Assembly: GCA_937893225.1 (NCBI GenBank)
Contig: CALBJM010000301.1
Location: 1 to 64,000, forward strand
Direction of reading: 5' to 3'
Source of the DNA: an uncultured Erysipelotrichaceae bacterium
GTDB taxonomy: Bacteria > Bacillota_I > Bacilli_A > Erysipelotrichales > Erysipelotrichaceae
Length of the DNA: 64,000 nucleotides
Shown here: positions 42,619-52,751 of the stretch, piece after piece
Position numbering within the stretch: the first letter of the stretch is position 1
How the letters are laid out: every line of letters starts with the position of its first letter
The notes under the pieces: generated by a model
Databases searched by the model: none
Told to the model about the DNA's origin: nothing
The model's input: only the letters and a program-made list of their open reading frames with translations
Position numbers and translations under genes: made by a program

Positions 42619-42879
42619 TTATTGCTCTTTTAGCCGTTTGCAAGCATTTACAGCTGACTTTAAAACCTTAACATCTGGATTCATATTTGCTGCAAACACT
42701 AACATTTTGATTGCTGATTCATAATCAACTTTTCTTAACAAATCGTTTGCTAATTTAGTACCCGAAGTATATACATCTTCAATCTTCTGATTGTCATGAA
42801 TACCTAATAAACTTCTTAACTTTCCTTGTTTAACTTCAAGTAAAAACTGTTGCTTTGCGCTTTCGTATAAATCAATCAT
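42619..42879 (-). CDS. Small helical protein in the baseplate operon
   Basis: 86 residues from ATG at 42879, because GAGGG precedes it by five bases and it starts just past the stop of the 864-residue gene. Helical (DLYESAKQQFLLEV...). A similar small protein often follows baseplate genes, but no family is recognised. Confidence 0.55.
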   Translation of the reverse strand: MIDLYESAKQQFLLEVKQGKLRSLLGIHDNQKIEDVYTSGTKLANDLLRKVDYESAIKMLVFAANMNPDVKVLKSAVNACKRLKEQ

Positions 42880-42880
42880 A

Positions 42881-45460
42881 TTAACCCTCAACTTTTGGAT
42901 TTGTTCTACTCTTAATTGTTTGCTCATCTATTGCTTCAGGGAACGGCGTTTCAATCGGCACTGTTTCTTTTATCTCATATTTCAATGAATTTTCTTTAGC
43001 AGCTCTTGCGGCATCTGCTAACGCTTTCTGCTTTTCATCAAATTTACTTATTTGTAAAGACGCTGCATCAAGTTGTGGCAACGCTGCTGTGCGAATATTA
43101 TCCATAATCATTTCAAGCGGTGGTGTACCTGTCAAAACAGCTTTCACCGTCGAAATTGTTGTCATTGCTTGATCTACTGAATCACCTAATTCTTTCAATG
43201 TATCAACAGTATCAGCCAAACTTTCAAATGAATTTATTGTATTTTTGATTTGTTCAATCTGATCCAAAATTTCATCAGGAATTGCTGGTATTAAAGCTTT
43301 AGCATTAAAATCGGCAAACAAGCCAGCGCCAGAACCTTTAGCTAAATCATTTTCTTTGATTGGTGACTCAACATCCATTTTCTTTTTATCAATATCCTCA
43401 AGAGAACCGTTTTTCTTTAAAGCTTTCGCTTTTTCACGTGCTGCTTTAATTGCATCAAGGTTTGCATCAATAACCTCTCTAACTTCTTTTAACTGCTTCT
43501 TGATATTTTTAGGATCTAATGTTTCTTTAATGTCACGAATCTTTTTAATCAACTCATAGTTTTGCATATAAAACTGAACAATAACAGCCGCTAACCCTGT
43601 AATGATATTCAAAATATCCTGTAAAGGCGATGCAACAACACCAACAATAGGCATACTTGCAATGCTATCAATTGTTGATTTTACAGTACCTATTGTTGTC
43701 TTCACTGTATCTACTGTTGACTGTGCCGACTCTAAAACACCTACAAAAGGCTGCAATGATCCCATTACTTGTTGAACTGGCATTAAAGATGCTACTAAAG
43801 GCTTTACTTCTTCTAAAGCACCTAAAACTTCCTGCAAACGTTCATCCATTGTAGGTGTACCAATTTTATGATACTTCAATCTTTCTTTTGCTGGAAGGTC
43901 TTGCCACTGCTTTTTAGTTATCTGTTTAACTTCAACCCTATCAACTACAGGATAAGGTTCTACGGCGTCAAACAAATTATACCTAACTGAATCCTGTAAA
44001 CTTCCTTTACTGTCAACTGTAGTTGTTCGATAGGATTTAGTTTCGCTGAAAAATTTAAAAGTTGTTCTAAATCTTTTTATTGAATCGCACCCATCTTCAT
44101 CATAATTACTTTTCGTATCTACAATTGTAGGTGCTGAATTGTTTCCTCTATACTCATATTTTAATACAGTATTTGCAATATCATCATCACATGACGATAT
44201 AGTAAAAACAGGTGTTCCAGTTGCTAATTTTGTAAATCCAATAAAATACCTATTTGGTACAAACCAATTTTTATCATATTGTTTATTGTTTACAACACCT
44301 AAATTATGTTTATGTTTTTTATCTTTTGACACAACCTCTAAACTGTATGAATTTCCATCAACAGTAACATTTCTATACAAACCGTATAAATCTGCTAAAC
44401 TTTCTTTACGATTTATAAATTTGTATGCTAAAAATTTTTTATCCTTACTTGAAGCACCATACTTTTCTATCTTTTTCTTTGCTTCTTCATATTTAGGTCT
44501 TTCTTTTTCATATGATGTTTTTTGATCATAAAATTTTGTATCCACATCATAAAGATTTGATACACCTGATTGAACATTGCTTCTACTACCATTAAAATCG
44601 GTTAATTTATCAGGTGATTCATTTTTCAATTCAGCAACCCAAATCAACGGTGACGAACATTTTGTTAAATACAAACAATCATCTTTAAATTCTGATTCGA
44701 ATTGTTTATACTCCTGTTTCTTTTTTTCAACAATTGCTGTATCAGTATTTGGCGTAACATGTTTCGTATCTGTAAATAAAACATTATACAATGACAAATA
44801 ATTTGAATATAAATCTAATTTTGTTTTTAAATTTAACAATTTATTATGATATTCATTTACTGCATCATTATATTTTTTTCTTGCAGCATCTTTTTGTGTT
44901 TGTGTTGATTTTTCATCATTTAACACATCTTGCATTTCATTAAATGCATCAAGGTTGTTTGACTTGTCTACAGAATCCAAATAACTTGAACTATTTGTTA
45001 AATGCTCAATTAAATAATCTTTTGATGAAAGAAACTGTGAATTCCACTCAAGTAATGTTTTTCCACGAACATCTTTTTTATTCACAATATTATTTCGATT
45101 AGATACGTAATTACTTTCAAGATCTCCACCTTGTTCAAAAATCTCTTTATAATTTGCTATTTGCGCTTCTAACTCTTTATATTCGTCATTTCTTCTATAG
45201 ATTTCTAAAACATATACACCCTCAACAGGAAATGGACGTAAATAGTAATAATACCCATCAATAACAGTTAAATCTGAATTCGCTTTGTCAAAATCACCGC
45301 TTTTTTCATAAATTGGAAATTTATACTTTTCATCAGTGTCTATAGCACCATTTATATCTTTAACAAATTCGCCATACACTTCTTCATCTACAGATGTGTA
45401 CTCTAAATCACTTTTCTCTTCATAATACGGCAGATTGGTTATTTCTGAAACATTGGCCAT
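42881..45460 (-). CDS. Large baseplate/tail structural protein with long coiled-coil regions
   Basis: 859 residues from ATG at 45460; the in-frame TTG at 45475 overlaps the previous gene. The first ~250 residues include long charged helices, the middle is beta-rich, and ~550-720 holds amphipathic and hydrophobic helices (SMPIVGVVASPLQDIL, NIITGLAAVIVQFYMQ) then a charged coil. Coupled with the spike and hub genes, so probably part of the baseplate centre or a tail-tip protein. Confidence 0.6.
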   Translation of the reverse strand: MANVSEITNLPYYEEKSDLEYTSVDEEVYGEFVKDINGAIDTDEKYKFPIYEKSGDFDKANSDLTVIDGYYYYLRPFPVEGVYVLEIYRRNDEYKELEAQIANYKEIFEQGGDLESNYVSNRNNIVNKKDVRGKTLLEWNSQFLSSKDYLIEHLTNSSSYLDSVDKSNNLDAFNEMQDVLNDEKSTQTQKDAARKKYNDAVNEYHNKLLNLKTKLDLYSNYLSLYNVLFTDTKHVTPNTDTAIVEKKKQEYKQFESEFKDDCLYLTKCSSPLIWVAELKNESPDKLTDFNGSRSNVQSGVSNLYDVDTKFYDQKTSYEKERPKYEEAKKKIEKYGASSKDKKFLAYKFINRKESLADLYGLYRNVTVDGNSYSLEVVSKDKKHKHNLGVVNNKQYDKNWFVPNRYFIGFTKLATGTPVFTISSCDDDIANTVLKYEYRGNNSAPTIVDTKSNYDEDGCDSIKRFRTTFKFFSETKSYRTTTVDSKGSLQDSVRYNLFDAVEPYPVVDRVEVKQITKKQWQDLPAKERLKYHKIGTPTMDERLQEVLGALEEVKPLVASLMPVQQVMGSLQPFVGVLESAQSTVDTVKTTIGTVKSTIDSIASMPIVGVVASPLQDILNIITGLAAVIVQFYMQNYELIKKIRDIKETLDPKNIKKQLKEVREVIDANLDAIKAAREKAKALKKNGSLEDIDKKKMDVESPIKENDLAKGSGAGLFADFNAKALIPAIPDEILDQIEQIKNTINSFESLADTVDTLKELGDSVDQAMTTISTVKAVLTGTPPLEMIMDNIRTAALPQLDAASLQISKFDEKQKALADAARAAKENSLKYEIKETVPIETPFPEAIDEQTIKSRTNPKVEG

Positions 45461-45471
45461 TTTAAAACATC

Positions 45472-46206
45472 TCAATAATCTAAATCAGGTGCTGTTGGAT
45501 CATCTACAACCGGCTTCGGACAAATTACTTCTGGATAATCACCTTGAATACCTGTTGCAATAGACGAAAAGCTACTTCCACCTTTCAAACTTCCTTGAAA
45601 ACTTCCTCGAACACTTGCTGCACTTGCTGACAAGTTTATTGTTGTAACAGAATATGTATCTAGTGAAGCAGCATGTACAGGTGCGTTTGTTGTAATATCA
45701 TCTGATGTAATATTTATGTCACCAGCTTGCATAAACAAACCTTTACAATATAAATGCAAATTTCCATCTAATTTAATTTTGACATCACCAGACTGTGAAA
45801 TTTGAATTTCACTTTTCATCAAAATCTTTAACAAATTATTAACGAGATCCATACTTAACCGGTTTCCATTTGCATCTTTAAAACCATATGCATTCGGATA
45901 ACCGCTAGAAATATCTGAATCAGTAACTGTCTGTATTTGAGTATATACAGTTGAATATTGATCTGGACACATTCTAACAGATACAAAAGAACCTTCAACA
46001 GGTACAGCTAAAGTCCCTAATCCGTTTCCACTACCAAACATACCTGTTTTTTCAGGCACTGACCACGGAATATCTTTATTTTCTAAATTTGATGGGTGTT
46101 GAGGCAACTTTACGCGGACCCGTTGCATACGTGATGGATCTTTATTATCTACAACTACCCCAACATATATTTTATCTGTTTGTGATATTGGCTCTTTTAA
46201 TAACAT
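45472..46206 (-). CDS. Baseplate spike protein (gp5-like OB fold)
   Basis: 244 residues. GVVVDNKDPSRMQRVRVKLP, IPWSVPEKTG and VPVEGSFVSVRM form the OB-fold seen in gp5/VgrG-type spikes. After it come repeated short strands (KIKLDGNLHLYCKG, GDINITSDDITTN), as in a trimeric beta-helix needle. No lysozyme domain is present. Directly coupled to the hub gene (TAATG). Confidence 0.75.
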   Translation of the reverse strand: MLLKEPISQTDKIYVGVVVDNKDPSRMQRVRVKLPQHPSNLENKDIPWSVPEKTGMFGSGNGLGTLAVPVEGSFVSVRMCPDQYSTVYTQIQTVTDSDISSGYPNAYGFKDANGNRLSMDLVNNLLKILMKSEIQISQSGDVKIKLDGNLHLYCKGLFMQAGDINITSDDITTNAPVHAASLDTYSVTTINLSASAASVRGSFQGSLKGGSSFSSIATGIQGDYPEVICPKPVVDDPTAPDLDY

Positions 46207-47387
46207 TAGTGTTGCCCCAAAACATTCTGATCAAACTGTGAATTTGAAAAAGGCTGTTCACCTGTTGTAGCATCAAATACAGGTACAGATATACCTTGAC
46301 GCACTAAAGTGATTTGTTGAACTGGTGAATCTAAAGAATCAATCAAAAAACCAACGCCTGAAACAATATAGTTTCCTGAATACAACATTGCATCTTCTTT
46401 ACCATCAACTCTAAACAAAAATTCAACACAATCTCCTACATCAATATCAACACAATATTGATCAATACAAGTAACAACAGTTGACCATAACGCTAACCCA
46501 CGTTTATTTTGAACTTCTGCACGTTTATAATTTGGATGGACATTCTCTGATGACAACCCACTTGATATCCAGCTCTGATTCTGACCAACTTTTGAAATAT
46601 TCAATGACTGAACGTTCGTCTGAAATTCACGTGGATACAAAATTCTATTTTTTACATTATCCGTATCAAAAAACGTTAAATTATTTCCATACCCGAATCT
46701 AAAATTGTTTATAGCTGATTCCATTGTATATGTTACATTTGTAACAGGTTGACTTCCTGCTTTTAAATCATTCAAAACGTCATTTGATTCAGCAAAAACA
46801 TATTTTGATTTTTGTTGTACACGACTAACTAAATTCTTAAAATTTAAAACACCAGTCTTGCTTACCCACCATGCATAAACTGAAAATTTATTTGCCCATG
46901 CATGTAAACACATTTCTCGCATAAAGTTTAAACGATTACCTTCAACAGTAAACCAAACCATTGAATCATTTGTCTGATCTGAATCAAAACCTAGATTTGT
47001 TCTATCTGCGATACGGTTAAACGCGCATTCAGAAGTCATATTATATGCTTCATCTTCAAGCTTCGACAAATACCACAACGCTTCATGATACCCAACAATC
47101 TGATATTCTAAAGTACCACCTAAAGGTGATGACATTGCTTGATAATGAAATACTCTAAAGTTACAAACTTTAATATTACTACCTTTACGCAATTCAATGC
47201 GAATTGCTGATCCGTCTGTAACAGGATGGCTCTTTAAAAAATCATCACGTAAACCAACATGCATTTCTAATTTTGGGAATTCGTTACTGATTGATTCTTC
47301 AATAAATATTTTATAAACTACTGAATTTACATCATCAAGTAGAATTCCATTAATATATACTGAAATAGAAACGATATTGTTTGCCAT
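46206..47387 (-). CDS. Baseplate hub protein (gp27 / gpD-like)
   Basis: 393 residues from ATG at 47387 (AGGTGG upstream). Features of hub proteins: two beta domains with GTLEYQIVGYHEALWYLSK, a helical middle (FMREMCLHAWANKFSVYAWW) and a C-terminal beta domain with GDCVEFLF and VSGVGFLID. Position before the spike gene supports this. It forms the tail tube end that carries the spike. Confidence 0.7.
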   Translation of the reverse strand: MANNIVSISVYINGILLDDVNSVVYKIFIEESISNEFPKLEMHVGLRDDFLKSHPVTDGSAIRIELRKGSNIKVCNFRVFHYQAMSSPLGGTLEYQIVGYHEALWYLSKLEDEAYNMTSECAFNRIADRTNLGFDSDQTNDSMVWFTVEGNRLNFMREMCLHAWANKFSVYAWWVSKTGVLNFKNLVSRVQQKSKYVFAESNDVLNDLKAGSQPVTNVTYTMESAINNFRFGYGNNLTFFDTDNVKNRILYPREFQTNVQSLNISKVGQNQSWISSGLSSENVHPNYKRAEVQNKRGLALWSTVVTCIDQYCVDIDVGDCVEFLFRVDGKEDAMLYSGNYIVSGVGFLIDSLDSPVQQITLVRQGISVPVFDATTGEQPFSNSQFDQNVLGQH

Positions 47388-47412
47388 ATCAACCACCTGT
47401 TGTCACACAAAA

Positions 47413-47441
47413 AGAACTTTAAAATCGAGCACTACGGTTCT
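47413..47441. promoter_or_regulatory. Divergent GTTCT motifs
   Basis: Between two divergent genes the motif occurs on both strands: minus-strand TTTTAAAGTTCTTTTTG (core 47413-47417) for the hub/spike operon and plus-strand GGTTCTTTAAAT (core 47437-47441) for the 1259-residue gene. One motif per direction supports a role in transcription of both. Confidence 0.45.
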
Positions 47442-47478
47442 TTAAATATCTGCGTATAACATTAATAGGTATCACAAA

Positions 47479-50400
47479 ATGTCTACGAAATTTGAAACTC
47501 TTTTTGGTATTAAAGAAGCTGTCTCTCAAGAAAATATTGATGACTTGAAAAACTTTCGTGGTGAAAAACACAAACTGTTTCAAATTTTAAACAGACGTTT
47601 TGAATATACACATAAAGATATTAATAGCAAGGAATTTAATGTACTCCAAGACATTTTATACAACGTCTGCAAATACGTTGATCCCTCAAATCGTGAAAAG
47701 TTACTCAAAACTGAAGATCCTTTAAAACCTTTTCAACATCAACACATTCTAAACTTATATCATAAACTTGTTGACGATGGTAACTCTTCACTTGCTGCTA
47801 ATTTGGCACTTTTGGATCAAGAAAAAGCTGAATGGCTAGAGCATCAGCTAAAAGAATTATATGCACATAACCAGCAAGAAGTTGCTGATTCTTTATCATA
47901 TGATCTATATGACATGATCTTTTCAGATAATAAACATGTTACAAAAATTGATGAACCTTTTGCATTTGTTAAAAATAAACAGCTTTTAGACTTTTTTAAC
48001 AAGTTAAACTTTAATCCTGAATTGCAAACAGCTTTTCTGTTACTGTCAGACGACGACAAATACAGCTGCTACAAACAATTTCTTAAACACGTTAACGATT
48101 TGTATAAAAATAAAGAATCACAAAACAATGAGGAAGATATTGATGCACTTTTGCAGAGTTTTAAACACTTCCATGATGATAACAAACTAAAACCTGTATT
48201 TCGTGATGAAAGTGGGGAAAATGAAATTTATAAAAATATTTCTAAAAATTTTTATAACGAACTCTCGACTGACTTCAGTCGCGAACAGTTTCTCAAGCTA
48301 TCCGATGACATGCGAATAGATATTGCCCTTCTACCAACTTCTATTGCTAGAAATCTTCTTGATAATACAGCAAAAAACGAAAAGCTATTTAGAGTGTTAA
48401 TGATTATGGAAGACTATGTTCGTCATAAAGATTCATCAAAAAGCATTCTCGAAAAACTTCCTGAAAAATATTATCATATATTTGCTACAAATAAAGATTT
48501 TCGTAAAGACTACATTGACAACCTTTTTGGCAATACTGAAGTTAAAGAAGCTGCTGAAACAAAAAAATCTATTGATGCTCAAGTCAAAAAGCAAAAAGAA
48601 GATGAATTGAAAAAGATTGATCAAGACAATCGCAATGCATTACGTAAAGCATCTGACGAATATGCAAAACAACAATATTCTGATCAAAATAGCAATGAAA
48701 CACAAGGACAGCCTAAAGGCATCGAAAAACTCCAAGACATTGATTCACATGTTGATGGTTTTCTTAATGCCTATTATGAACGTGACAAAAATATACGTAA
48801 ATTTGTTATCTCAATTCCTACAAACGACATTTTAGATATTTGTGAATTGTGCAATAATAACATTTCAAAAATTTTTACAACATTAACAACATTGTTTAAA
48901 CAAAATGTTCTACCATCAAAATTACTACAATTACCTGAAGACATTCAACAATTCAGTTTTGATAATATATTCACAATTAAATACATTATTGAATGTATAA
49001 AACAACAAGAAGCTTATGGGATTCCTTCAACAGGAAACTCCCCAAATGTTAACAAATTTGTTAATCGTTACATTCAACTTTATAAAAGCAACGATCAGAC
49101 TCTTGCTGATAAATATGCTGTAATGTCAGCTGAAGATAAACTTACGCTTGAAGCTTTCATTCGTGATTATTCAAAAAGTCAAAAATTAGGTTCAGAAATT
49201 ATTCGTTTCTTAAATTCAGATCAAGAAAAACGTGATACTTTTGAATTTGATGATACACCAACTGTTTCTAAAACAATAAAGCAGGATGATCAAAACAACG
49301 ACGTAACTCATTTTGATAATTCATCAGATGCGAAATTGCTAGATTTAGCCAATGCATATAATAATGAATTATCTGAACTAATTACAATTGCTCAAGAAAC
49401 GGACAAACTTAAATTTATTTATAAACGTACTAATAAATCGTCAAACATCAACGAATATTTTGACTCAATACTTGCATTTTTAAACAGTATTCCTTCGGAA
49501 GAATCTACAGAATTCTTCAACACACTAACAAACAAAGCTGATGAATCTAGATTTTACAAAGCTATACTATTTTTAATTTTAAAAGATTCAAAAGAACGAG
49601 CCTTCGTTTTGCATAACTGTACAAATGAAGATGCTGAATATTTATGCAAGCTTCAACCTCAAGAAGAAAATAAAAACGTATTAGAAACAATCAATAACAC
49701 TATTGATGAAGTTATAAAAGAAAATGAGGGCAAAATCGATTTCTCATTTAAAATTTCTTCTGATGATTCAAACAAACTTAAACCTGTTGAAAAACAAACT
49801 AACATAACAAATTATATTAAAAATATTGATTATACATCAACAAAAAACACAAACAATGAACTTAAAACTGAAATTTCTATAGCAAAAAGATATTTTCCTG
49901 ACGACATATTAGAATTTGATTCTGATGAAGTTCGACTTTTTAAAACAACTTTAGATGATAGAATTCAAATATCAGAATTACACCTAGGACAACCTTCCGT
50001 CTTTTTTGACACAGTAATTGATAGAATCAATAAAAAATTAAAACACTATAAATTTATAAAAGGGTCGATTGATACTTCAAAGAAAAATGAACTAGACTCT
50101 TTCAAATCAAACATATTAAAAGTAAAAGAAGCATTAGAAACAGCTCAATCAAAAATTGATGAAATAAACAAATTACGCCTTCAATCAAAAACAACTAATA
50201 CAAATGAAAGTGATAAAATAGCTGAACTTTCTAATGAGATTTACAACATAACCAGTAACATTGCAAATGTTTTAGGTGACAGTTCACAATATAACAAGGA
50301 TAATGCTAAAGTTAATATTGAATCTTGGAATAAGATTGGTGGTATGATTTCAAAATTCAAGACTTTAATCAATAAAGATAGTAATATTGTTGATTTTCGA

Positions 50401-51258
50401 AACTTGACCTCTTTACAAAAAGATATTCTTGATACAACACCAGAAAATGCACATCAAAATGATTTTCGTCAAGCAATTGACGAATGTGATAAATTTTATA
50501 AGCTTGCTGATTCTGGCTTCTTAAATTCTACAGGCGTAAACTATCTTAACGTTCTGATTAAAATTAACACATTACTAAATGATATTGAGCAATACATAAA
50601 TGATGTCAATAGAAAACGTATTGAACAATACAAATTAGACGTCATTGACTATAAACAAAATAACAATAATATTGTATCTTTTGATAGTTTTAAAAAGTCT
50701 AAAAATAAACCACAAATGCCAAAATTGATTAACGTTACTGAATTGCAAAACAAACTATCAAAAAGTTTTTCTAAAGTAGAAGACATAATCAATCAATACG
50801 TATCCAGTGATAATCTTAAAAACTACAAAGAACAATATGTTACTACATTTGATAACAATCTTCAAAAATTAATTGATACTAATGTGAAAATAATAACAGA
50901 CGACTACACCATAAAAATTACCGATATTGGTCATGCTAGTAATGCTGTATCGAATATTAATGTTCAAAATGTTCTAAAAGATTTAAACAAACAATACAAA
51001 GAAAATACAAACAAATTACATGATGAACTCGTAGAAGAAATTAATAATATACAAACAACACTATCAAATGAAAATATTCACAATTTTGATGATAAACTCC
51101 AATCATTAAAAATTAACCCTGCGAACAACATTACGCTATCAAATAGAGTTGACTTGCGAGCTGGTAAAATCGACGCCTTCATTAAACAAGAAGTTGTATT
51201 TCTTCAAAGCTTTGCACTGTTTTATTCTAATAAAGTATTTCCAGCAAATAATGTTTGA
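47479..51258 (+). CDS. Very large helical protein of unknown function
   Basis: 1259 residues, highly charged, rich in K, D, N and L; mostly helical with coiled-coil stretches (e.g. AETKKSIDAQVKKQKEDELKK near residue 370, and the 880-960 region). No signal peptide, membrane segment or enzyme motif. It is the only + strand gene in the 12-64 kb block and stands alone with a small downstream gene. Could be an injected virion protein, scaffold or tape-like protein; a tape measure would normally have hydrophobic segments, which are missing. Confidence 0.65.
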   Translation: MSTKFETLFGIKEAVSQENIDDLKNFRGEKHKLFQILNRRFEYTHKDINSKEFNVLQDILYNVCKYVDPSNREKLLKTEDPLKPFQHQHILNLYHKLVDDGNSSLAANLALLDQEKAEWLEHQLKELYAHNQQEVADSLSYDLYDMIFSDNKHVTKIDEPFAFVKNKQLLDFFNKLNFNPELQTAFLLLSDDDKYSCYKQFLKHVNDLYKNKESQNNEEDIDALLQSFKHFHDDNKLKPVFRDESGENEIYKNISKNFYNELSTDFSREQFLKLSDDMRIDIALLPTSIARNLLDNTAKNEKLFRVLMIMEDYVRHKDSSKSILEKLPEKYYHIFATNKDFRKDYIDNLFGNTEVKEAAETKKSIDAQVKKQKEDELKKIDQDNRNALRKASDEYAKQQYSDQNSNETQGQPKGIEKLQDIDSHVDGFLNAYYERDKNIRKFVISIPTNDILDICELCNNNISKIFTTLTTLFKQNVLPSKLLQLPEDIQQFSFDNIFTIKYIIECIKQQEAYGIPSTGNSPNVNKFVNRYIQLYKSNDQTLADKYAVMSAEDKLTLEAFIRDYSKSQKLGSEIIRFLNSDQEKRDTFEFDDTPTVSKTIKQDDQNNDVTHFDNSSDAKLLDLANAYNNELSELITIAQETDKLKFIYKRTNKSSNINEYFDSILAFLNSIPSEESTEFFNTLTNKADESRFYKAILFLILKDSKERAFVLHNCTNEDAEYLCKLQPQEENKNVLETINNTIDEVIKENEGKIDFSFKISSDDSNKLKPVEKQTNITNYIKNIDYTSTKNTNNELKTEISIAKRYFPDDILEFDSDEVRLFKTTLDDRIQISELHLGQPSVFFDTVIDRINKKLKHYKFIKGSIDTSKKNELDSFKSNILKVKEALETAQSKIDEINKLRLQSKTTNTNESDKIAELSNEIYNITSNIANVLGDSSQYNKDNAKVNIESWNKIGGMISKFKTLINKDSNIVDFRNLTSLQKDILDTTPENAHQNDFRQAIDECDKFYKLADSGFLNSTGVNYLNVLIKINTLLNDIEQYINDVNRKRIEQYKLDVIDYKQNNNNIVSFDSFKKSKNKPQMPKLINVTELQNKLSKSFSKVEDIINQYVSSDNLKNYKEQYVTTFDNNLQKLIDTNVKIITDDYTIKITDIGHASNAVSNINVQNVLKDLNKQYKENTNKLHDELVEEINNIQTTLSNENIHNFDDKLQSLKINPANNITLSNRVDLRAGKIDAFIKQEVVFLQSFALFYSNKVFPANNV

Positions 51259-51427
51259 TGAAGTGAATTGTCTTGATTGCCCAGCTTTTAAATTATGCGC
51301 ATCACAACTATACAAAATTGTAGATGCACATAGAATAATTGGCGGCCCAAAATTGACATTAGAAATTTATTGCGCATTAATGAATGAGCTTATTAAAAAG
51401 ACAGAAGAAAACGGTGACGAAAAATAA
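51251..51427 (+). CDS. Small cysteine-containing protein
   Basis: 58 residues from ATG at 51251, overlapping the 1259-residue gene's stop by eight bases in another frame. NCLDCPAFKLC suggests a metal site. Mostly helical afterwards. It ends inside a terminator. Similar small proteins follow late genes in other phages, but no family is recognised. Confidence 0.55.
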   Translation: MFDEVNCLDCPAFKLCASQLYKIVDAHRIIGGPKLTLEIYCALMNELIKKTEENGDEK

Positions 51428-51438
51428 TTCGTCACCGT
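51411..51438. terminator. Terminator overlapping the stop codon
   Basis: ACGGTGACGAA / TTCGTCACCGT, 11-bp stem, 6-base loop containing the TAA of the 51251 gene; TTGTATTTT follows. Also separates the convergent gene at 51463. Confidence 0.88.
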
Positions 51439-51462
51439 TTGTATTTTAACACAACTCACCAA

Positions 51463-52008
51463 TTATTTTGTTGTTTCTTCAACCGTTTCATCTGTTTCTT
51501 CACAGTTCATGATTAGAAACACTTCAAAAATAACAGGGGACTCTTTATACCACTCATCTTTTGATTCAGGGTATGTGCGCAAATATTGTGTATACTGTAA
51601 CAATAGTTTGTAAACTGATTCGTCATCCGTTGTTTCTATACCTAATTCTTTTTGGTTGCGATAACGGTCAATCCTATTCTGTGCACTCTTCATTAAAGAA
51701 TCACGTTCAGCACGTTTCTGTGCCTTCAATTCATCAACAGTAGGTTCAGGTGGAATATACGGTTTAGGTTCGTCACCAATAACCCAAAAACGTTTTAATG
51801 TTGGGTAATCAACTTCTTTTTCAACTTCTTCACCTGTTTCAGGATCTTGATAAATTTCTGTACGCTTACCAACAAACTCTTCACGTTTATCAATATCTTC
51901 TTCAAATGTTGTATTATGTGACTGTGCCCATTGACGAGCTTCGTTGAAATTTTCATCAAAAGTACCATCAATATACTCAATAACCTGATTATATTCAAAT
52001 TCTGCCAT
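51463..52008 (-). CDS. Tail-fibre assembly chaperone-like protein
   Basis: 181 residues. The C-terminal section (AERDSLMKSAQNRIDRYRNQ...LLLQYTQYLRTYPE) is the typical chaperone pattern of tail assembly proteins (R-D, then ...Y...L...P). The N-terminal half has a WVIGDEPKPYIPPEPT linker. Placed next to the tail adhesin genes, it probably assists their folding. AGGTG before ATG; GTTCT upstream. Confidence 0.65.
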   Translation of the reverse strand: MAEFEYNQVIEYIDGTFDENFNEARQWAQSHNTTFEEDIDKREEFVGKRTEIYQDPETGEEVEKEVDYPTLKRFWVIGDEPKPYIPPEPTVDELKAQKRAERDSLMKSAQNRIDRYRNQKELGIETTDDESVYKLLLQYTQYLRTYPESKDEWYKESPVIFEVFLIMNCEETDETVEETTK

Positions 52009-52071
52009 GTTACACCTGAAAATAAAAATACTGATATTAGAACTTAAACATCACTTTTAAATTTAAAGAGT

Positions 52072-52713
52072 TCACATCGACATCAAACACAATGGCCACA
52101 ACCCCCAAACGGCACCGGATAAATATTCAGCAAGATTTGTTGGACCAACAACTGACCAATATTTCTTAAACATCCAATTTTCACGTTCATATAGAGTCCA
52201 ACATATTGCATAAATAGGACTGATACTTGCACCAATAACGATAATCCACATTGAAAAAACTGGATTAATGAAAACAGGCACTGTTGCTAATCCTAAAATA
52301 TACAACAACACTAATGGCATTGTATAACGCAACCACATATAAACAAAATCATATGCAAAACCATATTTATGATTTTTAAACAACCAATCACAAGGTATAT
52401 GATACCAACGTGCATTATATCGTTTAATTGTTGTTTCATCAACCTGACCTCGACCAATATCAAAGCATGCACCGAGCCCCCGTGCCCAAAACTGACAATA
52501 TGTAAAAACAGCAAAAAATACCGCAAAAATTACATTATACCAAATTTCAGAAAATCTTGATAAATAGTATGCTAAAACAGATGTATACAATAAATATACT
52601 GTACATTGAACAGCACGATTATTACCTAACCAAGTGTTTTTATAACCACCACCAAACCAACGTCTCCACAAACAATTTACAACTACTGAAAGTATACATA
52701 ACAAATAAAGCAT
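52072..52713 (-). CDS. Integral membrane protein, unknown function
   Basis: 213 residues with about five hydrophobic helices (e.g. 1-13, 38-51, 62-74, 128-148, 154-174). RRWFGGGYKNTWLGNN and FWARGLGACFDIGRG between helices look like conserved signature loops. Excellent AGGTGAG ribosome binding site; GTTCT upstream. Neighbours are adhesin genes; might alter the host envelope or entry exclusion, but that is a guess. Confidence 0.6.
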   Translation of the reverse strand: MLYLLCILSVVVNCLWRRWFGGGYKNTWLGNNRAVQCTVYLLYTSVLAYYLSRFSEIWYNVIFAVFFAVFTYCQFWARGLGACFDIGRGQVDETTIKRYNARWYHIPCDWLFKNHKYGFAYDFVYMWLRYTMPLVLLYILGLATVPVFINPVFSMWIIVIGASISPIYAICWTLYERENWMFKKYWSVVGPTNLAEYLSGAVWGLWPLCLMSM

Positions 52714-52751
52714 GTCTCACCTATATTCTACAAACAACATAAAATAAGAAC

